Shown here: positions 30,814-39,341 of the stretch, in pieces | How positions within the stretch are numbered: the first letter of the stretch is position 1 | How the letters are laid out: every line of letters begins with the position of its first letter | DNA from: CAISIP01 sp038326025 | Lineage (GTDB): Bacteria > Pseudomonadota > Gammaproteobacteria > Burkholderiales > Burkholderiaceae_C | Direction: 5' to 3' | DNA length: 64,000 bases | NCBI GenBank assembly: GCA_038326025.1 | Contig: JBBQJP010000021.1 | Coordinates: 1 to 64,000, forward strand | Position numbers and translations under genes: made by a program | The notes under the pieces: generated by a model | The model's database searches: none | Told to the model about the DNA's origin: nothing | What the model saw: only the letters and a program-made list of their open reading frames with translations

Positions 30814-33096
30814 TCAGTCCTGCAACACCACCGGCGCCTGCGTCGCATCCTGCGCCAGCACCGAACCGATTACGGCAGCGTATTCGTAACCCGCCGTTTG
30901 CAGCGCAGCAAGACAGTCCTGTGCCCGGTCCGCCGGCACACTCGCAAGCAAACCGCCGGCTGTCTGCGGATCAAACAACAGCGGATAACGCGGGTGCTGC
31001 ACAAAGACCTCCTGATTGCGCAGCGCCCGGCGCAGCCGCACATTGGACGCCTGCAACGAGCTGACGATGCCTTGCGCCACACACTCCTGCGCGCCATCGA
31101 GTAGCGGCAAAGCGGACAGGAAAATTTGCGCATTCACGCCCGACGGGCCCGTCATCTCGACCAGGTGACCCAGCAACCCGAAACCGGTCAGGTCGGTGCA
31201 GGCGCTTGCACCAAACGCCATCAGCACCTGCGCGCCGTCACGATTCGACTGCCGCATGCTGTCCAGCGCTGCCTGCACCCAGCGCCCGCGCGCGACCATT
31301 CGGGCATGGGCAGCAAGCAAGGTGCCAGTGCCAATCGGCTTGGTCAGGATCAGCACATCGCCCGTGCGCATGCCGCTCTTGCGCATCACGCCCGCAAGCG
31401 ACGCATCCACCAGGCCGTTGACGGCAAACCCCAGAGCCAGCTCGCTGCCCTCGCCGGTGTGGCCACCGACCAGCGCGCAGCCGGCCGCGTTGAGCACCTC
31501 GACGGCGCCGGTCATCATCTGTGTCAGCAGATCCTCGACCTTGCCGTCCAGCCCAGGCGGCACCGTGGCGATCGCTGTCGCAGTCTGCGGCAACGCACCC
31601 ATCGCGAAGATATCTCCCAGCGCATGATTGGCCGCGATCTGCCCGAACACGTAGGGGTCGTCGATGAAGGCACGGAAAAAGTCCACCGAGTGCACCATTG
31701 CCATGCCGGTCGGCACCGACACGATCGCCGCGTCGTCCGGTGCATGCAGGCCGATCAGCACGTCATCACGTGGCACCGGCGCCAGCGCGGACAAGGCGCG
31801 CGACAGCACCGTGGAACCGACCTTGGCGCCGCAGCCGCCACAGCGCATCGCGACAGCGGATATGGCCTGCAGAGACTCCTGCTCCGTCAACGGCAAAGCA
31901 GTCGCTGCGGGCGCGGGCGCTGCACGCGAGGTCATGGGCGCAAACTCGGAAAAGCGGCGCATGAAGCGGCGGTCGATCCAGTCCTTCCAGCGCCAGACCC
32001 AGGCACCGGCAAACGACAACCGTCCGCGCGAGGCCACGGCATATTTGTCGCCGGTGCTGATCAGCGCCAGCCAGTGTCGTTGTGGTCGATACGCTGCCAA
32101 GGGTTGTTCGGCCAGCGCCAGGCGCAGATTGCGCGCCAGGGGCCGCGACATGCGCACGGCAAACACCCCCGCTTTCTCCAGCCGATAGTTTTCCATGCTG
32201 GCCACGTCGCCGGCGGCGAACACCCGCGCATCGGTGATCGACTGCAAGGCGTCGTTGACGCGGATGAAGCCGCGATCATCCAGCGCCAGACCGGTTGCGC
32301 CCAACCACGGGGCACCACCGGCCTGGGTGACCCAGACGATCTCGTCCGCGTCAAATTTGCGCCCGTCTGCGGTGTGCAAGGACCCGGAAAACACTTGATC
32401 TACAGCGGCGTTCTCGTGCACCCACACGCCACGTTGGCGCAAAACATCCGCATACCGGTTTTGCACCTTGCGGTTGTGCGTGGGCAGGATCGTCGCGTCG
32501 GCCGTGACCAGTTGAAACACCAGCTGGCCCGGGTCGCGCCCGAGGTCGCGCATCAGTTGGCGCAGACGGAATTCCATGGCCAGTGTCAACTCGACGCCAC
32601 CGGCACCGCCACCAACGACGGCAATGCTCATGCCGTTCGGATGTTCGCGCACGCGCTCTAGCAGGGCGAGCCAGCGCTGATTGAAACGGTGGATCGGCTT
32701 GACCGCCACCACATGCGCCTGCGCTCCCGGCACCATGTCCATCTGCGGTGTGGAGCCGATGTTGATCGACACCAGGTCATACGGAATTGGCGGGCGGTCG
32801 CGCAGCAGCAGGCGCCGCTGGGTGCGATCGATGCCGGTGACTTCGGCGCGGATGAAGCGCGCTGCGGCGAACACGCAGAGCCGACTGAGGTCAATGTGCA
32901 CCTCGTCGTATTCGTAGTGCCCCGCCACATAACCCGGCAACATGCCCGAGTACGGGGTATGCGCGTCAGTGCAGATCAGCGTGATGCGCACACCCGGAAC
33001 CGGCCGCATCGCAAAGTCGCGCAACACTCCGACATGACTGTGGCCGCCACCGACCAACACGACATCGCGCAGAACCGGTTGACGGGCGTCGTGCAC
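30814..33096 (-). CDS. selD: FAD/NAD-dependent oxidoreductase fused to selenide, water dikinase
   Basis: A 760-residue two-domain protein. Residues 1-~400 are an NDH-2-like pyridine nucleotide-disulfide oxidoreductase, with VVLVGGGHSHVGVL, a second dinucleotide motif AVVGGGAGGVELTLAM, and ARVFAAGDVASM. Residues ~420-760 are SelD, which makes selenophosphate. The active-site segment RCGGCGAKVG keeps the catalytic Cys and Lys, and GDIFAMGA..., CALVGGHTGEGSELALGF and ACTDLTGFGLLGH follow. The start is GTG 33096, overlapping the DUF4124 stop by one base. The fusion is known in other bacteria. selA, selB and selU are not in the window. Confidence 0.93.
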   Translation of the reverse strand: MHDARQPVLRDVVLVGGGHSHVGVLRDFAMRPVPGVRITLICTDAHTPYSGMLPGYVAGHYEYDEVHIDLSRLCVFAAARFIRAEVTGIDRTQRRLLLRDRPPIPYDLVSINIGSTPQMDMVPGAQAHVVAVKPIHRFNQRWLALLERVREHPNGMSIAVVGGGAGGVELTLAMEFRLRQLMRDLGRDPGQLVFQLVTADATILPTHNRKVQNRYADVLRQRGVWVHENAAVDQVFSGSLHTADGRKFDADEIVWVTQAGGAPWLGATGLALDDRGFIRVNDALQSITDARVFAAGDVASMENYRLEKAGVFAVRMSRPLARNLRLALAEQPLAAYRPQRHWLALISTGDKYAVASRGRLSFAGAWVWRWKDWIDRRFMRRFSEFAPMTSRAAPAPAATALPLTEQESLQAISAVAMRCGGCGAKVGSTVLSRALSALAPVPRDDVLIGLHAPDDAAIVSVPTGMAMVHSVDFFRAFIDDPYVFGQIAANHALGDIFAMGALPQTATAIATVPPGLDGKVEDLLTQMMTGAVEVLNAAGCALVGGHTGEGSELALGFAVNGLVDASLAGVMRKSGMRTGDVLILTKPIGTGTLLAAHARMVARGRWVQAALDSMRQSNRDGAQVLMAFGASACTDLTGFGLLGHLVEMTGPSGVNAQIFLSALPLLDGAQECVAQGIVSSLQASNVRLRRALRNQEVFVQHPRYPLLFDPQTAGGLLASVPADRAQDCLAALQTAGYEYAAVIGSVLAQDATQAPVVLQD

Positions 33097-33794
33097 TAGG
33101 GCCTGTTACCTGCGCCGGACAGGCGCTCCTGGGCCCGCCACAGTTCGCGCAGCCGCGCCAGCTCCTCGTCAAAGCGCGCATTGATACGTTGGCGCTCGCC
33201 TTCCTGCGCCTGGATGAACCGCTCCTGCGACTCCATGTTCAGGCGCACCTGCTCGATCTGGCGGCGCAACAATGGCGGCGCCTTGTTGACGTCTCCCTGA
33301 TAGAACTCCAGCTCAGCGGTGTTCTTCTTGCGTTCGCCTTGCAATGATTCGATGCGCTTGCGCGCCGCCTCCACCACATCGGCAACCTGTGCCAACGCTT
33401 GGGCCCGTTCCTTGTCGTGCACATCCCGCGACGGGTAACGAATCAGCAATGCACGTTCGCGTCTGCGCTCGTCGAGCGCCGCCGCCTTTTCTTCTTCCTC
33501 GGCCCTGCGTTTCGCTTCTGCTTCGGCGCGCTCCTGCGCCGTCAATGTCGGGCCGACACGGGCCCGCACCGTGCCACTGGGGTTGAGCACAGTCTGCTCA
33601 CGGTCGCTGCACTGCGCGATTGGACGGTCTGACCGCAGCTTGCGGCCATTGGCGTCGGTGCAGGAGTAGATACCATTGATCGGCTGCTGACCCTGCTGGG
33701 CGGCCGCATGACCCGCCGTCAGCAAGACGAGGGCGACGCACGCGCCGATCGACAGCCATCCTGGCAGCAATCGTCGGTTCAATACGGTTTTCAT
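33096..33794 (-). CDS. DUF4124-domain secreted protein with long coiled coil
   Basis: A 232-residue protein with a signal peptide (GWLSIGACVALVLLTAGHAA). A short DUF4124-like domain follows (GIYSCTDANGRKLRSDRPIAQC, two Cys). Then comes a long charged helical region rich in Glu, Arg and Ala (AQERAEAEAKRRAEEEEKAA onward) up to the C-terminus. The start ATG 33794 overlaps the pyrE stop by 4 bp. It is probably periplasmic; role unknown. Confidence 0.82.
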   Translation of the reverse strand: MKTVLNRRLLPGWLSIGACVALVLLTAGHAAAQQGQQPINGIYSCTDANGRKLRSDRPIAQCSDREQTVLNPSGTVRARVGPTLTAQERAEAEAKRRAEEEEKAAALDERRRERALLIRYPSRDVHDKERAQALAQVADVVEAARKRIESLQGERKKNTAELEFYQGDVNKAPPLLRRQIEQVRLNMESQERFIQAQEGERQRINARFDEELARLRELWRAQERLSGAGNRP

Positions 33795-34525
33795 CGCACC
33801 ACAGCCTCGTCGTTGACGCCGTAACGTTCCCGGTACGCCATCACCCGCGCATGGTCGGCTGCCAGGCCTTCGCCGCTTTGCTGCGCCAGGTATTGCAGCA
33901 GATCCGACAAGCGGGCCACGCTGCACACCTGGAGTCCGAGTTGGTCGCGCACATATTGCACGGCACTGTGTGGGCTGTCATTGCCGTTCTCGGTGGCCAT
34001 TTCCTGACGATCGAGCGCAATCGCCACCGCATGTGCAGTGGCCCCGGCAGCACGGATGATGGCGATCGACTCGCGTACCGCCGTACCGGCCGACATGACA
34101 TCGTCGACGATCAGCACCCGCCCCTTGAGCGGCGCACCGACCAGGCTGCCGCCTTCGCCGTGGTCTTTTGCTTCCTTGCGGTTATAGGCAAAGGGCACGT
34201 TGCGCCCGAGTCGCGCCAACTCGATCGCCAGGGCGGCCCCGAGCGGAATCCCCTTGTAGGCCGGCCCGAACACCATGTCGAACTCGATGCCGCTGGCCAG
34301 CAAACTGCGGGCATAGAATTGCGCCAGAAGCCCGAGCTTGGCGCCATCGTCGAACAGCCCCGCATTGAAAAAGTAGGGACTCAAACGTCCGGCCTTGGTC
34401 TTGAACTCGCCAAAACGCAACACGCCGGCCTGGACCGCGAACTGGACAAACTCCAGCGCCAGCGGATCGCGGCCCGGCAAGGCCTGCGTGCGCTGACTAT
34501 CGCTTGTGCCCATTACTTCCGACAT
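33791..34525 (-). CDS. pyrE: Orotate phosphoribosyltransferase
   Basis: This enzyme joins orotate to PRPP, giving OMP in pyrimidine synthesis. The PRPP motif is VLIVDDVMSAGTAVRES, with YNRKEAKDHGEGG as the catalytic flexible loop and GPAYKGIPLG as a phosphate-binding loop. The start ATG 34525 (MSEVMGTSDSQ) has AAAGGAGAC upstream and gives 244 residues. The ATG overlaps the region in which the divergent xth begins. Confidence 0.95.
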   Translation of the reverse strand: MSEVMGTSDSQRTQALPGRDPLALEFVQFAVQAGVLRFGEFKTKAGRLSPYFFNAGLFDDGAKLGLLAQFYARSLLASGIEFDMVFGPAYKGIPLGAALAIELARLGRNVPFAYNRKEAKDHGEGGSLVGAPLKGRVLIVDDVMSAGTAVRESIAIIRAAGATAHAVAIALDRQEMATENGNDSPHSAVQYVRDQLGLQVCSVARLSDLLQYLAQQSGEGLAADHARVMAYRERYGVNDEAVVR

Positions 34526-34535
34526 GGAGTCTCCT

Positions 34536-35327
34536 TTGTTCCAATTGACCAGCCTGAACCTCAACGGCATCCGCTCCGCCACCAGCAAAGGACTTGAATC
34601 CTGGCTGGTAAAAACCAGGCCCGATTGTATTTGCGTGCAGGAAGTCAAAGCGCAAGCATCTGACATATCCGGTAAGTTTGAGCAACTCGCCGGGTTGGAC
34701 GGTCATTTCCACTTTGCCGAGAAGAAGGGATATTCCGGTGTCGGCGTCTACACCCGCAAAGAACCCAGCGACGTAGTGGTCGGTTTTGGCGCGCCGGAAT
34801 TCGACGCCGAAGGCCGATATGTCGAATTGCGCTTCGATACGCCCGCCCGCAAACTGTCGATCATCAGCTGCTACTTCCCCAGCGGTTCGTCCGGCGAGGA
34901 GCGCCAGTTGGCAAAATTCCGTTTTCTGGATCTTCTCTATCTTTACCTGGACAAGCTCAAGAAAAAGCGCGAACTGATCCTGTGCGGCGACGTCAACATT
35001 GCGCACAAGGAAATCGACCTGAAAAATTGGAAAAGCAACCAGAAGAACTCCGGCTTCACGCCCGAGGAACGCGCCTGGATGACCAAGTTTCTCGATCAGG
35101 CGAAGATGGTCGACGTCTACCGCCAGCTGCATCCCGAAACGACTGGCGAGGCCTATACCTGGTGGAGCAACCGCGGCCAGGCGTATGCAAACAACGTCGG
35201 GTGGCGGCTGGACTACCACCTGGCGACGCCCGGCCTTGCGGCATTGGCAAGACGGGCGTCGATCTACAAGGACGAGAAGTTTTCGGATCATGCGCCGCTG
35301 ACGATCAAGTACGACTTCAGGCTTTGA
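34536..35327 (+). CDS. xth: Exodeoxyribonuclease III
   Basis: The AP endonuclease and 3'-5' exonuclease of base-excision repair. Motifs: LNLNGIRSA (metal Asn), CVQEVKAQ (metal Glu), GDVNIAHKEIDLKN (catalytic Asp, Asn) and the C-terminal SDHAP with the catalytic Asp-His pair. I choose TTG 34536 (FQLTSLNLNGIRSA) because GGAG lies seven bases upstream and the alternative ATG 34524 has no Shine-Dalgarno and overlaps the pyrE start; 263 residues result. The last 115 bp are repeated three more times downstream, making this gene end the apparent insertion target. Confidence 0.96.
   Translation: MFQLTSLNLNGIRSATSKGLESWLVKTRPDCICVQEVKAQASDISGKFEQLAGLDGHFHFAEKKGYSGVGVYTRKEPSDVVVGFGAPEFDAEGRYVELRFDTPARKLSIISCYFPSGSSGEERQLAKFRFLDLLYLYLDKLKKKRELILCGDVNIAHKEIDLKNWKSNQKNSGFTPEERAWMTKFLDQAKMVDVYRQLHPETTGEAYTWWSNRGQAYANNVGWRLDYHLATPGLAALARRASIYKDEKFSDHAPLTIKYDFRL
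35213..35327 (+). repeat. xth 3'-end repeat, copy A (in the functional gene)
   Basis: This is the last 115 bp of the intact xth, from CTACCACCTGG to the TGA. It encodes the final 37 residues, YHLATPGLAALARRASIYKD and onward to SDHAPLTIKYDFRL. It is the reference for copies B, C and D, which are the same length and start at the same base. Copies A and B differ at about 22 positions (near 80% identity by hand alignment). Confidence 0.95.
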
Positions 35328-35776
35328 GTTTGCGTTTCGAGGGCAGGGGTTGTTTAGGTCTATGCGATACCTGCCCGCACGACACCGAGGTACGACGCAT
35401 GGCGCAGGCTTGAGGGCAGGTGTTGGACAAATCTAAACAGCAGCGACATCAACGGGCCTGCAGGCGGTGTCGACAAACGCTTCAGTGTAGAGACCTCGTG
35501 CGCGGGAGCACCCCCGTGGCCGTCAGTGGCAGGTCCCATCCGTGGCAAGACCCGGTCGCGGCGGTGGCATCCCGCATACGGCAGCGGGTCGTTTTGCAAC
35601 TGCACCGAGCAGCGGTCATGGACCACCAACCCAGGGCATCTGTCGCGGGCGCCGGATCACCACGCCGCTTGCGGCTCGATTAGCTAGCGCTCGCGGCCAC
35701 CCACCACGTCCCCAAGGAGTAGCGTTTCGTCTGCCCTGGCTCTTCATCACGACGCCAACACCGAAAGCACTCTTCC
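35328..35776. other. Left end of cargo unit 1, no recognisable gene
   Basis: This stretch of about 450 bp follows the xth stop. Short frames exist on both strands (for example minus 35360-35629), but none resembles a known protein or has good start signals. It is the immediate left flank of the first unit and so the place to look for attachment-site arms or integrase remnants. Confidence 0.5.
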
Positions 35777-36271
35777 ATGCGCAGCTACCCCCACAACAGC
35801 CCCGAAGCCGCTGCACGCATCGTCGCGCTGGTTCTCATCTCCGACGGTTATGTGTGCAGCTCAAAGTTCGACATCCTCAGGCAGATGGGTGCCGAGCGTG
35901 AGCTCGGTCTGGAGCCCTATCTCCTGCCGCACATCGTTCACATGGTGTGCGAAGAACTGCTGCTGGGTGGGTACGAGACAGGTTGGCTCATGGGCAACGT
36001 CGATGACAGCGCCTTGGCGTCATTGATGGCCGAAATCTCAGATCCTGCGCCGCAGAGGACTGTCTTGCGTCTGTCCTTGGCCGCCGCGCGAGCAGACGGC
36101 CACCTGGCCGACGGCGAAGCCATTGTCATGGAGGCCGCCCGGCACCATTGGCAGCTGTTCGATGGTGCGAAGTCGAGCCTGCTGGCGACACGCCGCCACG
36201 CCGCTTGGCCGAATCCGCTCAAGCGCATTCAGGGGCGCGCTGCAGCCACCACCTGCAGCACCAGCGGGTGA
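35777..36271 (+). CDS. TerB-like helical protein
   Basis: A 164-residue protein whose residues ~8-130 look like the TerB-type all-helical domain (AAARIVALVLISDGYVCSSK ... LSLAAARADGHLADGEAIVM). TerB domains occur in stress and surface-linked systems. The last ~35 residues (RRHAAWPNPLKRIQGRAAAT) lie in the 43-bp overlap with the convergent nhaR and look like run-through, so the natural C-terminus may have been lost or frameshifted. Function unknown. Confidence 0.6.
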   Translation: MRSYPHNSPEAAARIVALVLISDGYVCSSKFDILRQMGAERELGLEPYLLPHIVHMVCEELLLGGYETGWLMGNVDDSALASLMAEISDPAPQRTVLRLSLAAARADGHLADGEAIVMEAARHHWQLFDGAKSSLLATRRHAAWPNPLKRIQGRAAATTCSTSG

Positions 36272-37110
36272 TGCTGCCCGCGGCGCGAGCGAATGGCGTG
36301 GATCTCTTCTCGCACACCGTCGCAAGGACCCAAAAGTCGCAGGCCTCGTATCAGCGCCACGTCCGCTGCGCCAAAGCGGCTAACCGGAAACACGCCAAGG
36401 CCTCGGGCAGCGAATACGGCAAGCAAAGCACTGTCCTCGAACTCTCCGACGATGTGCGGCCGCAGTCCCTGCGCATCGAACCAGCGGTCCAGACGGGGCC
36501 GAAGCGCCGAGTGTCCCGTAGGAAGCAGCACGGGCAGTCTTGCCAGCGACTGCGGAAACCCCGCCACTGCGGCCTTGTGCACCAGGGCCGAGGGCCCGTA
36601 CCAGTCGACCGGCGACTCGACCAGCCGTTCACTCGTCAAGCGCAGATTCGGGTTGTGGGGTGCAGGTTGGCCCGCCAAAACCAGATCCAGATGATGCAGC
36701 GCCAGTTCAGCCAGCAGTTGCTCGAACTCGCCCTCATGGCAGAGCAGCCGCAGCGTCGGCGTCGCTAAGACCGGCGACAGCAGCGCGTGCGCCGCCAGCT
36801 TTGAGATTCCGTCGGACAGTCCAACTGCCAAGCGTGCGACTTTGCCACTGGCGGCCTCGCGAACCTCTTCCGGAATGAGCTGCCCCAGCTGATAAATCTC
36901 TTCAGCCCGAGCAAAGGCGGCCTGGCCCGCCTCGGTCATTGCAACGCCGCGGCCAGCCGGCTTGAGCAACTGGTGGCCCAACGCCTTCTCGAGTTCCCGG
37001 ACCTGCGCGCTAATGGTCTGGACCGCCATGCCCAGCCGTTCAGCCGCTCGGGCGAAGCCGCCTTCTTTGGTGACGACCCAGAAATAGTAAAGATGGCGGT
37101 AGTTGAGCAT
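36229..37110 (-). CDS. nhaR: LysR-family transcriptional regulator, NhaR type
   Basis: A 293-residue LysR regulator. The N-terminal winged HTH is MLNYRHLYYFWVVTKEGGFA... ERLGMAVQTISAQVRELEKA, with the effector domain after residue ~95. The YFWVVTKEGGFARAA segment is typical of the NhaR subgroup, which activates Na+/H+ antiporter genes. No nhaA is present; its divergent neighbours are a small membrane protein and, further on, a Ca2+/Na+ antiporter. The intergenic region (37111-37222) has AGTCTT/AAGACT half-sites 34 bp apart. Confidence 0.9.
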   Translation of the reverse strand: MLNYRHLYYFWVVTKEGGFARAAERLGMAVQTISAQVRELEKALGHQLLKPAGRGVAMTEAGQAAFARAEEIYQLGQLIPEEVREAASGKVARLAVGLSDGISKLAAHALLSPVLATPTLRLLCHEGEFEQLLAELALHHLDLVLAGQPAPHNPNLRLTSERLVESPVDWYGPSALVHKAAVAGFPQSLARLPVLLPTGHSALRPRLDRWFDAQGLRPHIVGEFEDSALLAVFAARGLGVFPVSRFGAADVALIRGLRLLGPCDGVREEIHAIRSRRGQHHPLVLQVVAAARP

Positions 37111-37222
37111 GACCACTCCACATCGGAAAAGACGAAGTACGAGTCTTGCTGGTACTGGTTTATTCGAATCTCAAAAAGGGTAAGACTAGCATCCTTTCCT
37201 ATTCACTAAAGAGGCATCGACC

Positions 37223-37639
37223 ATGTTCTACGCACTCAGCTGGTTTGTCGTGCTCGGAGTTCTGGCGCTTTGGTCGATGGGAGCCTGGGCGTTTCATGCC
37301 GTTGCCGTGTGGGCAGTCTCGAATGCCGGCTCGTTGTCAGGCGCTGCATCGGGTATTGCGGGCCTTCGTCTGCCTGATTGGCTGGCCCCCTGGGTGCCGC
37401 CGGAGTTGGTGCAGGCAGTAACTTCACTGCTTTCAGGCTTGGCGCCGGTTGTCGAGGGCCTGCTTCAGGCCGTGCCGGCCCTGGCTGGCGGTCTGAGCGT
37501 GGCGACCTGGGTGATCTGGGGCCTCGGCAGCGTACTGCTTATTCTGGTGGGTGCGGGACTGCACCTGCTCATTGCGATGGGGCGCCGTCGCGGTGGCGGC
37601 GGCACCGGTACCCAGCTGCGGCCGCCGGCGGCCGCATGA
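37223..37639 (+). CDS. Small integral membrane protein, unknown
   Basis: A 138-residue protein with an N-terminal membrane helix (ALSWFVVLGVLALWSMGAWA), a Pro-rich middle (LPDWLAPWVPPELVQAV) and a C-terminal helix (WVIWGLGSVLLILVGAGLHL) ending in a Gly/Arg/Pro tail. GAAGAGGC-like purines precede the ATG. It is divergent from nhaR, so it is a probable NhaR target. No family was recognised. Confidence 0.65.
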   Translation: MFYALSWFVVLGVLALWSMGAWAFHAVAVWAVSNAGSLSGAASGIAGLRLPDWLAPWVPPELVQAVTSLLSGLAPVVEGLLQAVPALAGGLSVATWVIWGLGSVLLILVGAGLHLLIAMGRRRGGGGTGTQLRPPAAA

Positions 37640-37841
37640 CGGGCAGCCGCGACCACGGGGCAGCACGCGAGTTGGGCCTTGTGACGGCCCCGCGGGCGGG
37701 ACAGCTGCGCCCGGCGATACTGCGCCGAGTTCCTCCGCGCCCGCGTATGACGGTGAAACTGGCACTCAAGCCGACTGTTGCGTGTCCCAGTTGGCGTTGC
37801 TGTCTGCGTCGGGCAGATTTTCATCGCTGCAGTGCCCGATC

Positions 37842-38924
37842 ATGAACATACTCATTTTTCTTGGTGGTCTGATGCTGCTGGTCATCGGGGCCAACGTGCT
37901 CGTTCGCGGCGCGTCCAAACTGGCCCTGTCGTTCGGCATCAGCCCGCTCGTCGTCGGGCTCACCATCGTCGCTCTTGGCACCAGCGCGCCCGAGATCGCA
38001 GTGAGTGTCGGTGCCGTGCTCGACGGCAAGACCGACATCGCCATCGGCAACGTGATGGGCAGCAACATCTTCAATGTGCTGTTCATCCTGGGTCTCAGCG
38101 CGCTGATCGCGCCGCTGGTTGTCAACATCCAGCTGATCCGGCAGGAAGTGCCGATCATGATCGGTGCCAGCCTGCTGCTGCTGGCGCTGGGGCTGGACGG
38201 TCGACTGTCGTTCTTCGACGGTGGAATTCTCTTTGTGCTGCTCGTGTCGTACACGGTGTTCCTCGTCGTGCAGTCGCGCCGCGAAACACAGGCCGCCAAG
38301 GATGAGTACGCGCAAGAGATCCAGCCGGCCGAAGCAGGCGCTTGGGACGACCGGCTGCCCGTACAGCTGCTGCTCATCGGTGCCGGCCTGGCGGCTCTGG
38401 TCTTCGGGTCCGAGTACCTGGTGCAGGCCTCAGTGCACTTCGCCAGGGCGTTGGGCGTGAGCGACCTGATCATCGGCCTGACCGTCGTTGCCGCTGGTAC
38501 GAGCATGCCCGAAGTCGCCACCAGCATCACCGCCGCCATCAAGGGCGAGCGCGACATCGCGGTGGGGAACGTGGTCGGCAGCAACACCTTCAACATCCTC
38601 GGCTGCCTGGGCTTGTCGGGCCTGGTGTCGGGTGACCTCGGCCTTGCCATGGCGCCGTCGCTGCTGGCCTTCGATATCTGGGTCATGCTGGCCGTGGCGC
38701 TGGCTTGCCTGCCGGTTTTCATCACAGGCCGAGAGATTGCGCGCTGGGAAGGCGGCGTCTTTCTTGGGTACTACGTCGCGTACGTGACTTACCTGATCCT
38801 GGCCGCGCAGCAGCACGACGCTCTGCAGGCCTTCTCTGCCGTGATGCTCGGCTTCGTCGTGCCGCTGACCGTGGTGACACTGGTGGTGGTGATCCGCCGT
38901 ACGGCCGCGGCCGGCGCGCCGTGA
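37842..38924 (+). CDS. Calcium/sodium antiporter (CaCA family, YrbG-like)
   Basis: A 360-residue antiporter with ten or so membrane helices in two inverted halves. The alpha repeats are visible: ALGTSAPEIAVSVGAVLDGK ... GNVMGSNIFN in the first half and VAAGTSMPEVATSITAAIKG ... GNVVGSNTFN in the second. The acidic and Ser/Asn residues that bind ions are retained. I start at ATG 37842 (MNILIFLGGLMLLVIGANVL); the longer frame has no similarity. It exchanges Ca2+ for Na+ or H+. Confidence 0.93.
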   Translation: MNILIFLGGLMLLVIGANVLVRGASKLALSFGISPLVVGLTIVALGTSAPEIAVSVGAVLDGKTDIAIGNVMGSNIFNVLFILGLSALIAPLVVNIQLIRQEVPIMIGASLLLLALGLDGRLSFFDGGILFVLLVSYTVFLVVQSRRETQAAKDEYAQEIQPAEAGAWDDRLPVQLLLIGAGLAALVFGSEYLVQASVHFARALGVSDLIIGLTVVAAGTSMPEVATSITAAIKGERDIAVGNVVGSNTFNILGCLGLSGLVSGDLGLAMAPSLLAFDIWVMLAVALACLPVFITGREIARWEGGVFLGYYVAYVTYLILAAQQHDALQAFSAVMLGFVVPLTVVTLVVVIRRTAAAGAP

Positions 38925-39133
38925 GTCGATGAGCGCCCCCGACAGACTGCTCGATCCCATCCGTGCCTTGCAGGCAGGCGATGGAGAGGGGTGCCCATCG
39001 CGACGTAGCAGCTGGACCGCCAAGCGCACACCCAACTCGCCGGTGAACGACCGATCCACATCGCCGCCGCGGCCGGTAGCGTTTTCGTGCCGCTTTGCAA
39101 AATGCGCGGGCAGCCCGATCTCGTCGAGGCAAC

Positions 39134-39328
39134 ATGAGAGAGTCCATCGTGCAGCGGCTGCGCGAGGCGGCTGCGACCTTGCCTTCGGAGCGGGTGTCTG
39201 TGCACGCCCTGGGGCTGTCGGAGGCGAGGCTGGCGAAGGTGGGGCTGGCGATCGGCGTCACCGCAGGCGTGATGCCGATGGCATGGGCCTGGGGCAGTGA
39301 GTGGCTCCTGGGCTGGCTTTCAATATGA
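39134..39328 (+). CDS. Small unknown protein with one C-terminal membrane segment
   Basis: A 64-residue frame starting MRESIVQRLREAAATLPSER. It has a possible amphipathic helix and then a hydrophobic stretch (VGLAIGVTAGVMPMAWAWGS). GAGG lies about six bases before the ATG. It ends 13 bp before the CopD-like gene, so it may be co-transcribed. No family was recognised and it may not be real. Confidence 0.4.
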   Translation: MRESIVQRLREAAATLPSERVSVHALGLSEARLAKVGLAIGVTAGVMPMAWAWGSEWLLGWLSI

Positions 39329-39341
39329 ACGGAATTCTCAA

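Noticed and set aside
35360..35629. Minus-strand frame after xth
   Set aside because: No homology, no ribosome binding site, and it lies in a junk-like island edge.
35777..36271. TerB-like gene as part of a tellurite-resistance operon
   Set aside because: No terC, terD, terZ or terA genes occur nearby.
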